Shown here piece after piece: positions 1-10,547 of a stretch of DNA of 64,000 bases; within the stretch, counting starts at the first letter, position 1; every line of letters starts with the position of its first letter. Made by a program: the position numbers and the translations under genes. Origin of the DNA: Serpula lacrymans var. lacrymans S7.9 (taxonomy: Eukaryota; Basidiomycota; Agaricomycetes; Boletales; Serpulaceae); contig NW_006763290.1 in assembly GCF_000218685.1 (NCBI RefSeq), forward strand, positions 3,622,908 to 3,686,907, written 5' to 3'. The notes beneath the pieces are model-generated. The model was not told where the DNA came from and did no database searches. It saw only the letters and a list, made by a program, of their open reading frames with translations.

Positions 1-1196
1 CCTACCCATTTTCCAATCTTAGCATGGGATTCAAGTTTTCCTGCATTTAGGACTTTGATGTAGGCTGTACATCTGAATTCTCAAAGGTCCCTCAGGTCTG
101 GTTTTTGGCCGCATGCTATTTCATATGGTGTTTTGCCTTTAAGGGCCTTTGTAGGTGATCTGTTTTTGATCCAAACTGCGTGCTTAACTGCTTCACCCCA
201 CAGCATTCTGGGCATGCCAGCAGATATTAGCATGGCTCAAGCTAGCTTGAGTAGTGTTCAATTGAGTTGTTCTGCAGTGCCATTTTGCTGGGGTGAGTCA
301 TAAACGGTAAGTTCACGTACAGTTCCTTGTTTTTCTAGATGCTGATTATATTCAGCACTTGTGAACTCGTCGCCCCTATCAGATCTGAAGAGTTTAACTT
401 TGGTACCATCTTTTTGCGTGTTCAACCATAATTCGAAGGATTGGTACATTTTTAGGACCTCGTCCTTGCGGGCAAGCAGATATATATGTGATTTACAAGA
501 GTAATCATCTGTGATTGTCAGCATGTATTGTTTGCCTTTTATGTCCTTGACTGAGGCAGGTCCCCACAGGTCCAAGTGGAGGTGTTCTCCATATGTTGTA
601 GCACAAGTGTAGCTGATTTTGGGAAATGGTTTCCTTCGGGCTTTAGCTCTGACACAAGGCTCACAAAATTTGACAGCAGCTGATGGATCAATTTCTACTC
701 CTTTGGCCATTCCTGACTTTTTCAAGTGTTTAGCCGCTTTGTGTTCAATATGACCTATCTTTCTATGGAGTTCATTCACGTTTAGCCTTTGATTTGCTAC
801 ATTTGCTTGGTGCATGCCACATATGTCTGTTTTCGAGAGCTGATACAGTCCTTCAGATTGTGGTATTATAGCAATGACTTTCCATTGTGGTAGTGGAGTT
901 TTTATCATGCATGCACCGTTCTCGATGTGTATAGCATATCCAGCACTATCCATACAACTGGCTGAGATGAGTGTTTGGGCCATTTCTGGGCAATATAGTG
1001 TTTCTCGCAATTGCACACGAGAATAGCTTGTCCCATTTGGGAGATTGATCATGATTGTGCATTTTCCACTGGCATACATAGTTTGGCCATCTGCTAATGA
1101 GATTGGGATAAGATCAATGTGGCTGATGCTTTCAAACAGGTGCTTGTCTGGACAGTAATGATTGCTGGCTCCACAGTCTACCAGAGCATTGTATGA
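1..1196 (-). pseudogene. Copia protease/pre-integrase/integrase fragment, cut by window edge
   Basis: From high to low coordinates the frame encodes the end of a protease-like region, a GAG-pre-integrase segment (ELHRKIGHIEHKAAKHLKKSG with a later CEPCVRAKARR zinc-type motif) and the integrase core. The core shows the first Asp in LHLDLWGPAS, the second in FRSDRGDEF and the Glu in QQNGTAEQLN. In-frame stops occur at about 258, 243 and 86, while similarity continues between them (WGEAVKHAVWIKNRSPTKAL). Reverse transcriptase and RNase H would lie to the left of the window. This is a dead class I element of the Ty1/Copia superfamily, continuous with the gag pieces up to 2880. Confidence 0.85.
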
Positions 1197-1424
1197 TGGA
1201 TTTGATGAAGATGCTCAAGAGGCTGTTGCAATGAATGCATATACTTCATCGTTTGTGACACTTTGTGTGGTAGCAACATTTGCAGCTGGGGCAGGAGGAT
1301 TTGTATCCGGTGCTTTAGTGGTAGGTTTTCGGCTTTGAGGACGTTGGCCCTCCTTTCCACCACCCGGCGCATAACAGTATTCAACTGTATGGCCCGTTTT
1401 AATGGGGCATTTTGTAAAGACCAT
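1197..1424 (-). pseudogene. Copia gag 3' part and retropepsin start (degenerate)
   Basis: Reading down from 1424, the frame has a partial zinc-knuckle-like pattern (CPIKTGH then C) followed by a charged linker, as expected near the end of a Copia Gag. An in-frame TGA at about 1215-1217 breaks it. The same frame then continues into a protease-like stretch containing LVDCGASNHYC, the place of the Copia retropepsin D-[ST]-G-A-S motif, here with Cys instead of Ser/Thr. It joins without a shift to the pre-integrase segment below 1080. The upstream half of gag lies beyond 2190, separated by about 760 bp. Copia identity is confident; this copy cannot make a full product. Confidence 0.75.
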
Positions 1425-1429
1425 TTTAT

Positions 1430-2190
1430 TATTTTCTTATCTTCTCTATGTCTTGGTTCTCAAACACTTTTCCCATTACACCTCAAGCTCTAGGGCTAGA
1501 GGTATTGTTTGCTATTTTACTTCCCATAGCCCTCACAGGCTTTCTCAACCATTGCTACCACTTTATATCACAGATCAGAGACTGGGTATTGCTCCCAGCT
1601 AGCCAGCACAATGGGTAGGGACTGGTAGTAGGCATCTTGCCAACCAGCTCCAAGCCCCATCAGTGCCTGGATATACTAATAGACACTTTAGTCAGGATCG
1701 TACTTCATCATGAGGATACGGTTCCTGAACAGGCGTGACAACACCTATTTTTAGTACAACTCTCTCACCTGCTGATTAATCATTCAAAGTTGTACGATAG
1801 TTATTCCTTTTTCTTATTGATTGATTTATTCCTCAGACCACTTTTTGTTTATTCCTCTTTTGATCTGAAGGATGGACGGTTAGCTATATAAACCCTACAC
1901 ATCTCATGTATAGTTCTTTAGCTTTCTATTACTTGATTTACCCGCTTTACTCCTCAACCAAAATCCTTGAGTTTACTCCCAAGTCCTTTACTTGCTATAT
2001 TTACTAGCATCTGTTGACCTCGAGCTCATTGAACCTCTTACTCCCTGCAAGTGCAGGTGGAGACGGTTATTGATTTTGTTATAGTTTAAAGTTGCCTCAC
2101 ACATTTGGGGTTCAAACACTTGAAGTATTTGTGTCTCTCTTGCCTTGTCATCTTTGAATATAATTTAACAGCCATAGCAGATTCCCCTTT
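1430..2190. other. Interrupting segment inside Copia gag
   Basis: The two gag halves (2197-2880 and 1215-1424) are separated by about 760 bp with no readable frame. It holds a TATA-like motif (ctatataaaccc near 1885) and pyrimidine-rich stretches, so an inserted solo LTR or another short element is plausible. I could not find matching TG..CA ends or a target-site duplication, so the nature of the insert is inference. Alternatively it is decayed gag sequence plus an intron. Confidence 0.4.
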
Positions 2191-2196
2191 GGGTTT

Positions 2197-2880
2197 CTAG
2201 GCTATGCTTCTGTGGTCTGCCTCTTTGGTGATGTGAATAATCAAGTCTGCCGAAGATAGTGGGTGTTTTGAGATGCGAGCTGCAGCAGTGATTGATGATA
2301 GTAGAGGGCGGTAAGAAATTGGTAGCAAAGACAGTATCATTGCTGAAAAGTTTTTTTCATCTACCGAAGCACCCATGCCAGCTAACTCTTCTTTTAGCCT
2401 TAGCACATCCCCCAAGTGGCTCCTGATATTGCTGCTTTCAGGATATCTAAGGTCCTGCAGCCTTCGTCAAATATCCATTTGCATCCTGACTTGCCTTTGT
2501 GCATTTTGGTTGGAGTGCCCCATATTGCAACTGCTGAGCTCCTGTCCTATATCTGGATTAAGGTCTCGTTGTGTATGGTTGAGTATAGTTGTTGTGTGAC
2601 AAGGCATTCCTTTTGGGCATATTTGTCCACTTTAGCCTCATACTCCTCTATTTGCTTTTCAGTCATTACCGTTCCATCATCCAGTTTAGCTACACTTGCC
2701 GAGTAATAGTTGTAATTTTTGACAGGTGGCTTCCTGGCAGATCCTAGTAGGAATCTAGATAGTCCTCTTGCTCTGAAAGTAGTAGTGACTCTTGTTTTGT
2801 ATGTGATCCAGTTCGAACCATCCTTTGCTAGTTTAGGTACTTAAAATGTAGCACTCGAAGCATTGTTGGTGAAAGACATG
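2197..2880 (-). pseudogene. Copia gag 5' part (UBN2-like) with stops
   Basis: The ATG at 2878-2880 opens a Gag frame (MSFTNNAS...) with an in-frame TAA at about 2842 and further stops near 2560 and 2410. Readable blocks include VPKLAKDGSNWITYKTRV, DKYAQKECLVTQQLYSTIHN and LRLKEELAGMGASVDEKNFS, which match the order and spacing of the Copia-type gag polypeptide (UBN2) domain. The last of these sits in the open stretch 2197-2415. The start is supported by the tRNA-iMet-like primer site 7 bp upstream. Continuous with the 1-1424 remnant and presumed the same element. Confidence 0.7.
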
Positions 2881-2886
2881 TCACCA

Positions 2887-2898
2887 GGGCTCATAACC
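2887..2898 (-). promoter_or_regulatory. Retrotransposon primer-binding site (tRNA-iMet anticodon type)
   Basis: On the minus strand GGTTATGAGCCC lies just upstream of the Copia gag ATG. Its complement, GGGCTCATAACC, is the anticodon stem-loop of eukaryotic initiator tRNA-Met. Priming from the anticodon half of that tRNA is known for Drosophila copia and relatives. The same 10-12 nt motif recurs at 29557-29568 and 39485-39496. Confidence 0.6.
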
Positions 2899-2930
2899 TG
2901 AGGTGATGAATAGAACTGTAAATGAAAAGA

Positions 2931-3070
2931 CTCTCAGTCTTTCTGGTAAATGACTGATATATTATTCAAATGTACCTGTAAATGAAAAAACTCTAAAGGA
3001 ATGTGTAAGTATGTGTTTAACTGTAATAATGATGTTACTATACCTCAGTCTTTCTGGTAAATGACTGAGG
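2931..3070 (-). repeat. Tandem duplication, one copy with a 51-nt intron-like insert (locus A)
   Basis: Read on the minus strand: a 24-bp module ending GACTGAG, then a 51-nt segment at 2993-3043 starting GTATAG and ending TTTAG, then a 17-bp module ending CATTTACAG. After a short spacer the first module recurs, directly joined to a near copy of the second. The second copy thus looks like the spliced version of the first. The full module also forms a stem (CCTCAGTC/GACTGAGG). It lies between the Copia primer site and unrelated Gypsy sequence. Confidence 0.55.
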
Positions 3071-3254
3071 TGTCTAAGGTAGGATGAGTGCACTTTTCTG
3101 TATCCTAATTAGGAAATTTATGTAATGTATCAAAATGTCGGAATAGTTGAATGAAAACGAATGAAAGAATGGAAAATATATAGTAGTGTCCATGATATGC
3201 CAACATTTGATGTGTTCATTTCATCAAAACAAACATTGCGTTTAATACTATGAC

Positions 3255-3605
3255 TTTGATCCTTGCAGACCAGATACATAGATTTTGCCCTTATAATGAA
3301 AGAGCCCATACTTTCATAAATAAGTTTTAATACCATCAAGGCACTTTTCTCTTCTGATGACATGTCTTTCCTGAAGACTCTTAGAAGATTGCTATCTTGG
3401 CTGATTTTAACATCAGCTACCATTGTTGGATCTATAAGGACTACATATTTATTGTCCAATTTGATGCCTTCAGCATGATCTTGTCTTCTCAATAGTATAT
3501 TGGCTTTTCCCATTGAAGAGCCAGGTTTGTGAGTTAATTTATTGTTGAATCTTAACAAATACAGTGCATAGCATGTCTGTTGTTAATTCAGATCTTGGGC
3601 TGGTG
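3255..3605 (-). pseudogene. Gypsy RNase H C-terminal fragment
   Basis: The minus-strand frame reads LRFNNKLTHKPGSSMGKAN and onward, with a preceding QDLN block across a stop near 3590. It parallels the better preserved Gypsy copy at 10.5-10.8 kb (FNYK, IHKPGASMGKADTLSR, then a block ending FKKDISSEEK). It therefore covers the end of RNase H and the start of the linker to integrase. Similarity is lost near 3255. The frame running on to 3130 is probably chance. No LTR is attached. Confidence 0.65.
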
Positions 3606-3958
3606 GCTGCACTTTATGCTACTGCTAAAACACTTGTAGGTCATCTGGGTGCAACTATTTTCCCTGTGTAAGTACAACCCAAAGTGAAAAATCTGTGATA
3701 ATGATGAGAGAAGGCCTGCACATGTAGCAAGGGGCATTATGAAAATATCAGTAGTAATGGTAACATGAGGTGCATCCATGGAACCAGTGTAAGTAATGAT
3801 CATGACCCAACCTCAGTCACAGTCATAATGCTACAGGTGCTCTGGACCCTCCTGTAAATATGTCTATATTATCTTTATGTGTGAGTGGTCAATGTAGATT
3901 ATAGCAGTTATGATGCATTGGGTTATCCCATCCTGTACCATGAACAGATAGTAGACTA
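3606..3958. other. No gene recognised
   Basis: About 350 bp between the Gypsy scrap and the Plavaka remnant. A short minus frame (3588-3803) starts with ATG but shows no recognisable domain. It may be the decayed far end of the Plavaka protein. Confidence 0.4.
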
Positions 3959-3959
3959 T

Positions 3960-5491
3960 AGGCTATGTAAATGTTCTTGGGACATAAAATTATATGCATG
4001 GGATCTCTTATAATCCCAAATACCTCCTATCTGACCTGGAGTAGAGATTCTATTCTTGAAGTGATAAACGCCATAGCAGGGAGGAAGTGCGGAAATCCTG
4101 TGATTGAGCTCCTCTGGATCCATGAGGTTCTTGTACCAATTTACTATATGTTTAAATACTACTTGATATAGCTGGTGAAGGATGTCAGGTGAAATAGTTT
4201 AATTGATGTCACAATGAGGAAAATCCAGCCAAAATGGTTTGTAAACACCTCCAGAAACCTCGTAATCCTTGCACTGTTCTTGGAATTGATTGAGGGAAGA
4301 TAAATTGGCTTTTGCATCTTGTATAATTTGCTCTGTCCACTTTTGCGTAAAAGCCTCCCCAGGTGTAGGCTCTGATAAATTAGAGGCAGGTCTTTTACAT
4401 TTGGATATATTCCATATTTTGCACATGTCACAAAGTATTTCTCTGGATAATCTACAATGTAGCATGCTAACACAGGATAGACTCTCAGCATAGCTCCATC
4501 TCCTCCTATTATATACATCCCTTCCACACCAGTTAGCTTCAAAACGTCTAGTATACAACACATTGACTCATGAAAAAGACATTGAGTTCTGGATGACTTC
4601 TCATTTGCAGTGACTTGTGATCCCATGACCTTGTGGACAGACAGATAGCCTTTGAGAATACAAGCATAACAGCCGGGCTTGGTTAGAGTTAGAGTTAACA
4701 TTAGGGTTTGGGTTTGCTCCTGCTGATCAGCAAATTACAAACCTGTCAACCTGGCTTGCAACTTATGGCTCTTGGTGTTTTTCCCAATGTGAGGTAGGCG
4801 GGATAAGCTGGTTTTGAGTTGGAAAACTGAGTGAGTTGTGTCTTATCTGTAGCAATAATAACAATAGCCAAAGCAGTACCAGGTGGAAGATGAGCTTATC
4901 CAAAAGCCAGTCAGTTAAAGATAGATAGATAAGCAGACATGTGCTTACCTGTAATGTATGCCACCATTTACCTGTTCATATTTCATGGTATATCCTAGAC
5001 TCATTCTTTGTATTGGTGAATATATTTTTAGAATAATATACAATATACTTTGCATGTGCAGGATTTCTTAGAAGAGTTCTGACTGCTGAGAGGACATCCC
5101 TATTTTGAATAATATGTTTATCACTAGGAGTATCAGGAAAGGTGACTGTAGCTGATTTACATTCAGCCCTTGCTGCTATGTCAGTATTAATAATCTTGTG
5201 TAATCTACATATATTGTGATAGGATAATTCAAGTATTTCCTTGACCTATATTTATATATAAAGAGCATGGTACATGAAAAAAATAAGATCACTGACACCT
5301 GGAATGCCCAACAGATGATCAAATGAATTGTGGCCTATGCCTTCTTGTATAGCCCTCCAATCCATCCCAGAGGCAAAAGGAGAGAAAATATGGTCACCAT
5401 TTTCTCTCATCACTACATCTCCCATTTCCCCCAGTCCTAAGTCTTTGTCTCCATACAAACAGAGAAATTCTCTTCTCTGCCTTTTATGCAA
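3960..5491 (-). pseudogene. Plavaka-type transposase remnant
   Basis: Several minus-strand frames line up in order as one Agaricomycete Plavaka transposase. They are an FSPFASGMDWRAIQEGI block (about 5380), AECKSATVTF and NPAHAKYIVYYSKNIFTN (about 5100), an EI-stop-TGKWWHTLQ break, then LPPGTALAIVIIATDKTQLT after a probable short intron, GGDGAMLRVYPVLACYIVDY (about 4480), PFWLDFPHCDIN (about 4215), SPDILHQLYQVVFKHIVNWY and YGVYHFKNRIS (about 4050). At least two frameshifts (4199-4561 versus 4159-4701) and several stops show it is dead. Terminal inverted repeats were not found. The identification rests on remembered family motifs. Confidence 0.75.
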
Positions 5492-5667
5492 AGTCTAGTC
5501 CATACATATAACCTTGCCAGCTGTGGGATATTACACTTTTACACATGTATCCTCCTTATCATCCAATATGATAATGGGAAGGACCAACTCCATTTTTGTG
5601 ATCATAGTTTGAGCCTGGGAGACCGACTCCTGAGAGGAGGGAGGCTCTGGACAATAGGTGGTGGTTG

Positions 5668-7091
5668 CAAAGTGAGTTCCTTATTTTTTCATGCTTTTTC
5701 AACTACTTATTGGCTGTTTCTTTTCACAGTGTCCTCGTAAATGCACCACAATGCCCATCCAGCCAGCACATTCTGAAAGCCCCTTGGTGCCCACCACATG
5801 CAAACAAAAGTGCAACATTTCTCGCATGCCCATTGTTTTGTCAAAGAAGGCAAAGAGGGCAGCTCCGTCCCGACGCTCCCCATCTCTACCCCCTGTTCCG
5901 GGGCCCTCAAGGCCATTTTGCCTCCCACACACCTGCCCTGGCCCCAAGGCTTCTGGTGGTCAGCGCCCGGACCCCGTAGCACCTCCAACCAGCAAGGGAA
6001 AGGGAAAGATGGTAGTAGAGATTACCAGGGGTGTAGAGGATCTGCAGAGGAAGAGCATGGAGGAGGGGTGCAAGCGGTGCAGGCTGGACCAGTCTGCCTG
6101 CACCATAAGCAGGAGTAAGCAGACAAAGAAGTGGAGGACATCCTGTAACAAGTGCAGCCGAGGAAGTACAAGTGCATCTGGGACAATGATGCAAGCCAGG
6201 TCCTGGAAGCCAGAAGTGTCAAGGGCTCTGGTTGCCGCTCCCAACCATCCCATCAAGATTGGGCTGCCCCGGGGAGCACCCAAGCTGGTCTACCAGCCCC
6301 ATGGAACGACCGGGACCCAATTCACAATCAGGGTCCCCCCTCCTTCACGAGCAGTAGTTGTGGCTCCTGCTCACCACACTTCCCTACCTGCTTCACGCCC
6401 TTCACACCCTCTTCCCCCTCTACAAGCGCCAGCCCCATCACAGGAGTCAAGGAGGCCTCCCCAGGGAGATGGATGCTAATGTAATCCATCCCGGCCCTGA
6501 CTGGATCACCAGGATGAGGGAGGCCATCCCCTCTCTTGCCAGAGAGGTTTTGGATGTCATGGCAAGGCTGCCATTGCCATCCCCCAGCCCCCTTCTCATT
6601 TGTCCCCGGGAGGCTGTTGATGCCCCCCCGGACATTACACTCCCTTTGAATTCCCATCCCCACCTTTCCGTCCCACCCCAATCTCTCCTCCTGGCTCTCC
6701 CAACCCATTCAGGTGGGAATAAATACCTTTGGATGTTCCTGGAACCCCTCGTCCGTCCCCCAGGCCTCCAACTTATTGGCCTTTTGAGGCCCAACAAGGG
6801 GGTTTGTCTCAGCCACCAAGGCCTCATACACCCCTGGGAGGTGATGTCCCTATCACTGTTGCTCCTCAAAGTGATGGTTGGGACCTCATTAACTTCAGCT
6901 TTACATCCCCAGTTCCCAGCCACGTACAATGGTCATCCCCAACACAGCAGTGGAGTCTGCCTCCTTCCTTAGAAAAAAGGGTAGCAAGGATGAAATGAAG
7001 GCAGGGGATCATTGGGGATCTCTATGAGAGGATTAGCCAGCTGGAGGATGAGGTAGCAAAGTTAAAAGCGAAGGAGAGGGAGTACAATTAG
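5668..7091 (+). pseudogene. Unrecognised multicopy-type gene with Cys motif and C-terminal coiled coil
   Basis: A GC-richer stretch unlike its AT-rich surroundings. A plausible intron (GTGAGT at about 5671 to TTTTCACAG at about 5728) precedes a frame rich in Pro and Ser. It has a basic Cys-containing segment (GCKRCRLDQSACTI then TSCNKC) at about 6066-6160, then breaks at the stop ending at 6479. A second frame (6729-6998, stop, then on to TAG at 7089-7091) ends in a short coiled coil, LYERISQLEDEVAKLKAKE. I do not recognise a named family. The Cys-cluster-plus-coiled-coil layout resembles hypothetical proteins common around fungal transposons. Interrupted, so probably a pseudogene. Confidence 0.45.
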
Positions 7092-8051
7092 ATGAAATCA
7101 TAGTTCAATGGACTTGTAATATAAATTATTTTTTTTCTAGATTTCATTTGCATATACTTAGTTTCTCTTCACTCACCACTCAGTGTACATTTAATTACTT
7201 GATCCATATAAAATTGAGCTACCTACACTACAATCTTAGTGTGATAATGTGTGATAAGAAACAAGTCTGAGAACTCTACCCCGGGCCCCATCAACCTGTC
7301 TAACTTCAACACATTGATAAGCTATTGGTAAGTGATGCTCGGCAATATGGAAACATTTCCTGGGAATGGTCTATAGCCAAGTGATCTATGATCTGTTCAG
7401 CCGGGCTGTAAGATCATCTAACCTGGGACAACTACAACACTCATATCCCCAAATACACTTCTTAAACCCGGGATGACTATAACGCTCACATCCCCAGGTA
7501 CACATTTTAAACCCAGGGCTATTATGTACATTTATTACATTACTGTACAAGAGGTGGGTGTACCTACTATTCAATGCCTCCTGGGTTTCTTTACCTTTAG
7601 TGTCTGATCTACCTTGGTGTCCTTGGCTTGTTGAAGCTGCTTTACTGGACTATTACCTGACCTTGGCCTGTGTGCAATGTTCCTGGGTTCCCCATCCATC
7701 TGCATTGCCCTTGTCACCATCCTGGGTAGATTCCAAGCTGTTTTGTATTGCGGTGGTTATGTCCCTGCAGAATGGGAGGATAGTTTCACCCACCATGGCA
7801 AACTCAATCTATAACTATGTCAGGTTGTTGTCCTCATCAGCAAATTGGATTGTATGAAGGTCCCGGAGCAGCATTCCTACTGCCAAATATATCAGGGCCA
7901 TAGCTGTATGGCCCCTGATATCTGTGTGGCTGTCCTGGGACCCCAGGCAATGTAGATAAGGCTGCACGTGGAGCCACCTCAACAGGTTTTGAGTTCCATT
8001 GCCTTGATGGATCTCCAATGGAATTATGTTGTGGACATAGCCCCATGAGGC
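7092..8051. other. Largely non-coding; short tandem repeat only
   Basis: Apart from the 45-bp repeat I see no supported gene. Overlapping minus frames at 7815-8055 continue with frameshifts from the ORF at 8052-8384 (Pro- and Gly-containing, no domain) and may be its decayed 3' end. Confidence 0.4.
7421..7527. repeat. 45-bp tandem repeat, about 2.3 copies
   Basis: The units start at about 7421 and 7467 with a partial third at 7512. Each begins cctggg/cccggg, contains actacaac/actataac and catccccaa/catccccagg, and ends in ttaaa. Copies differ at roughly a fifth of positions. Confidence 0.6.
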
Positions 8052-8384
8052 TCATGACAGCCAGTAGTCCAAGTAATCCTCTGGCTGGCCATTACTCTGG
8101 GAGCCGGGCCCGGGCTTGACTTTTGGTAGTTGGTACACTGCATCCACCAACTTCAGGTATTCCTCCTCAGTACATAACCCAGCAAAGAACCTCCTCTGAG
8201 ACTTGTGTGTAATAGAAGAATGCCGGGGACTGTCCTTGTCCACTTCTTCTACACCTACAGATTGCTGCCCCGAGATAGAAGGAGCCAGGATGGGGTTGGG
8301 CATTGGTTTGGAGGGCCCGGGCCTGGTTGTTGATTCCTGAAAGGCTACGGTTTGTCGCCTTGCAGCTGGTTTGGAGGGCCTGGG
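8052..8384 (-). pseudogene. Unrecognised Pro/Ser-rich ORF beside the Gypsy LTR
   Basis: An open minus frame begins inside the LTR edge (ATG at 8394-8396) and runs to the stop at 8052. It is basic and proline-rich at the N-terminus (SKPAARRQTVAFQESTTRP) and then has FFAGLCTEEEYLKLVDAVYQ. It abuts the outer end of the Gypsy 3' LTR, so it is either flanking sequence into which the element inserted or a Gag-like piece behind a second element. I do not recognise the family. The ATG is probably accidental. Confidence 0.35.
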
Positions 8385-8802
8385 TGTTACAACCATGAGT
8401 TAGTTACTCTGGCGCACAACTCAGACAAGCAAGAAGAGTAATGAGAGGGAGTGGTTACCCCTTAAGATGCGACCAAGTTAGTTGTGGGTAAACAACAGGA
8501 GGACTCACTGAGGAGTCTCCTGGATCCATTGAGGTTTATATACTACTACAGTGTTTGTTTGTATATATGTACTATACAGTTGATGGAGGCAGTGGCTGAT
8601 GATGTCTTGGGGCATAGCCCGTGTGACCAGCTCCACTGCATGAGAGACTTGTAGCTAAAAATAAGAAAAAGGCAGCGCAGTGCAAGAAGGTGGAGTTTGA
8701 ACAAAGATGGAAAGTGCCGCATGGCACAGTGTGTGAAAACTACAAAAGAAAGTTGAAGAGGAGAATGAAAATTAAAGGTCCAAAAATTGTGTATTGTAAC
8801 AC
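8385..8802 (-). mobile_element. Gypsy 3' LTR (family 2 U3)
   Basis: A 418-bp unit with TGTTAC at one end and GTAACA at the other. In the sense (minus) direction it has a TATA-like tatatata stretch, a hairpin-like aggaggact...gagtctcct block and the terminal gcgccagagtaactaact segment shared by all LTRs of this group in the window. A polypurine tract lies directly at its 5' side in sense orientation, so this is the 3' LTR of the minus-strand Gypsy remnant at 8.8-11.3 kb rather than a solo LTR. Confidence 0.8.
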
Positions 8803-8815
8803 TACCCCCCTTCTA
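8803..8815 (-). promoter_or_regulatory. Gypsy polypurine tract
   Basis: On the minus strand AGAAGGGGGGTAG immediately precedes the TGTTACAATA start of the LTR, the expected place for plus-strand DNA priming. Confidence 0.7.
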
Positions 8816-10142
8816 AGGTTCGACTTCCAGGCGAGACCAAGTACCGGAGGTGGTAGTTAAATTTTTGGACATAGGTTGAAAAAGGGAATTAAAAAGTGTT
8901 GAATCCATGCCTCTAAGCTTTCTTGGAGCTGAGGGATTCTTAGAATAAAATTCATGTACAGCATTGCGGGAATTGTCCAGATGGGCTTCTGGTTCCCACG
9001 TTCTGTCTTCATCTCCATAGCCCTTCCATAGGACTAGGAACTCTAACTTTCCACGCTTCAAGCGGTCTATGCACTGTCCTGGCAGCGGCCATTTTTAGGG
9101 TTTTACATGGCTAATATTGACTGTGGGTACTACCCTCATTCGTTTTGGGAGCTCTAGCTCCACTGCATTGGGTTTGACTTCCTTAATCCGGTAAGGACCA
9201 ATCCACTTTTTGGTCAGTTTTCTAGACTGCCGATCTTTCAACTTTAAGCGGTCAGTATCTAACCAGACCAGGTCGCCGACCTTGTAATCAGGTGCCTTAG
9301 AGCGTCTACGCTCTGCCCTGTCCTTCATCTGCTTTGCAGTTTTGAATAGCGCCTTGCACATTTTGTCTAAGACAGACTTCATGTCCTTAACCATGTTCTC
9401 AGCAGTCTCGTTCTTGCTTTTGCCAGGTTCTACACCCATTCTAGGAAGGTACAATCTTGTAACCTTGAATGGTGCTTTTTCTATAGCCGATGACTGTTTG
9501 ATATTGTATGAGAACTGGGCTATTTTTAGCCACTTGGCCCAATCTGTCTGTCTGTCATTAATAAATATACAGAGGTATTGCTTCAATTCCTGATTGAGCC
9601 TCTCTATTTGTCCATCAGTCTGCAGATGGAACACCGTCAATAATTTAGGTTTGATGCCCAGCATCCGGCATAACTCTTTCGTAAATTTGCTAGCTAATTG
9701 GGGTCCCCTATCAGAGATAACCGTTTCCGGCAATCCATGGATAGACCATACAAAATCTTTAAATAGATCTGCCGTACCAGCGGCAGTAATAGTTTTGTAG
9801 GTGGGAATAAACACCACTTCTTTGGAGAAGCGATCTACTACCACCATCACTGAATCATACCCATTTGATTCAGGTAGATCCATTGTGAAATCAGCCAATA
9901 TATCCTACCAGGGACCAGCTGGTATCAGATTTGGCAGAAGTTTACCGGCTAGCGGTTGATGCAAGTTCTTTGCCATGGCACATCTTAGACAGAATTTTAT
10001 ATATTCCTATACGTCTTTAACCATGCCAGGCCACATGTAGTTTCTGGAGATCAACTCCATTGTTCGTTGCCACCCAGGGTGCCCAGCCACTGGAGTGTTG
10101 TGATGTCTGTCTATTGCTTTGATCCTTGCGGACTCAGGCACA
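8813..10142 (-). pseudogene. Gypsy (chromovirus) integrase with chromodomain
   Basis: From about 10137 downward: an H2C2-type zinc segment (IDRHHNTPVAGHPGWQRT, then CLRCAMAK), two in-frame stops near 10010 and 9905, then an open frame from 9898 with the integrase core. The core has Asp in ADFTMDLPES, Asp in ISDRGPQLASKF and Glu in DGQIERLNQELKQYL, so the DDE triad is present. A C-terminal segment follows (YKVGDLVWLDTDRLK, KWIGPYRIKEV). One TAA near 9090 separates it, in frame, from a chromodomain (LEFLVLWKGYGDEDRTWEPE) that ends at 8813. The chromodomain places it among chromoviruses. A solo LTR (10143-10542) splits it from RNase H. Confidence 0.85.
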
Positions 10143-10542
10143 TGTAACAACCAAGAGTTAGTTACTCTGGCGCACACAGAACTACACTATAAAGAAAATG
10201 AAGAGGGAGTGGTTACCCCTTAGACTGCAGAGAGTTTGTTGGTATACAACAGGAGGACTCGCTGAGTCCTTCCCCATGTATTGCTCTTGTATATATACTA
10301 AAATACATGAGGTCCTGTACAGTTGTAAATAAAGTTCAAAGTCCGATGTCTAGCATGTGACCGGTCACATGATGAGTCTAGACACTGGTCAGGTGATATG
10401 TCACATGACTGGTCATGTGACTATGAAAAGTTGAAAATGTAAAGTAAAGTAAATGGTCACATGACTGGTCATGTGACTTGGAAAATAAAAGTAGAAGTAC
10501 AAAAGTGAAGCGTAAGTAGGTGCTGGTATGTTAATTGTAACA
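10143..10542 (-). mobile_element. Solo LTR (family 1 U3) in Gypsy pol, TSD GCACA
   Basis: A 400-bp LTR, TGTAAC...GTAACA as written on plus, flanked by the 5-bp direct repeat GCACA (10138-10142 and 10543-10547). It interrupts the Gypsy frame at the IYVPESARIK block, which reads through once the LTR and one TSD copy are ignored. Sense orientation is minus. Its U3 carries three CACATG-containing palindromic blocks. Confidence 0.9.
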
Positions 10543-10547
10543 GCACA

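Noticed and set aside
4690..4720. Telomere-like (ttaggg)-related run
   Set aside because: Only short and imperfect (ttagagttagag...ttagggttt), inside the Plavaka remnant; a similar two-unit run (ccctaaccctaa-like) at 54720 is also too short to be an interstitial telomere.
6327..6929. Minus-strand ORFs opposite the Cys-motif gene
   Set aside because: They are mirror frames caused by the GC-rich, proline-coding plus strand.
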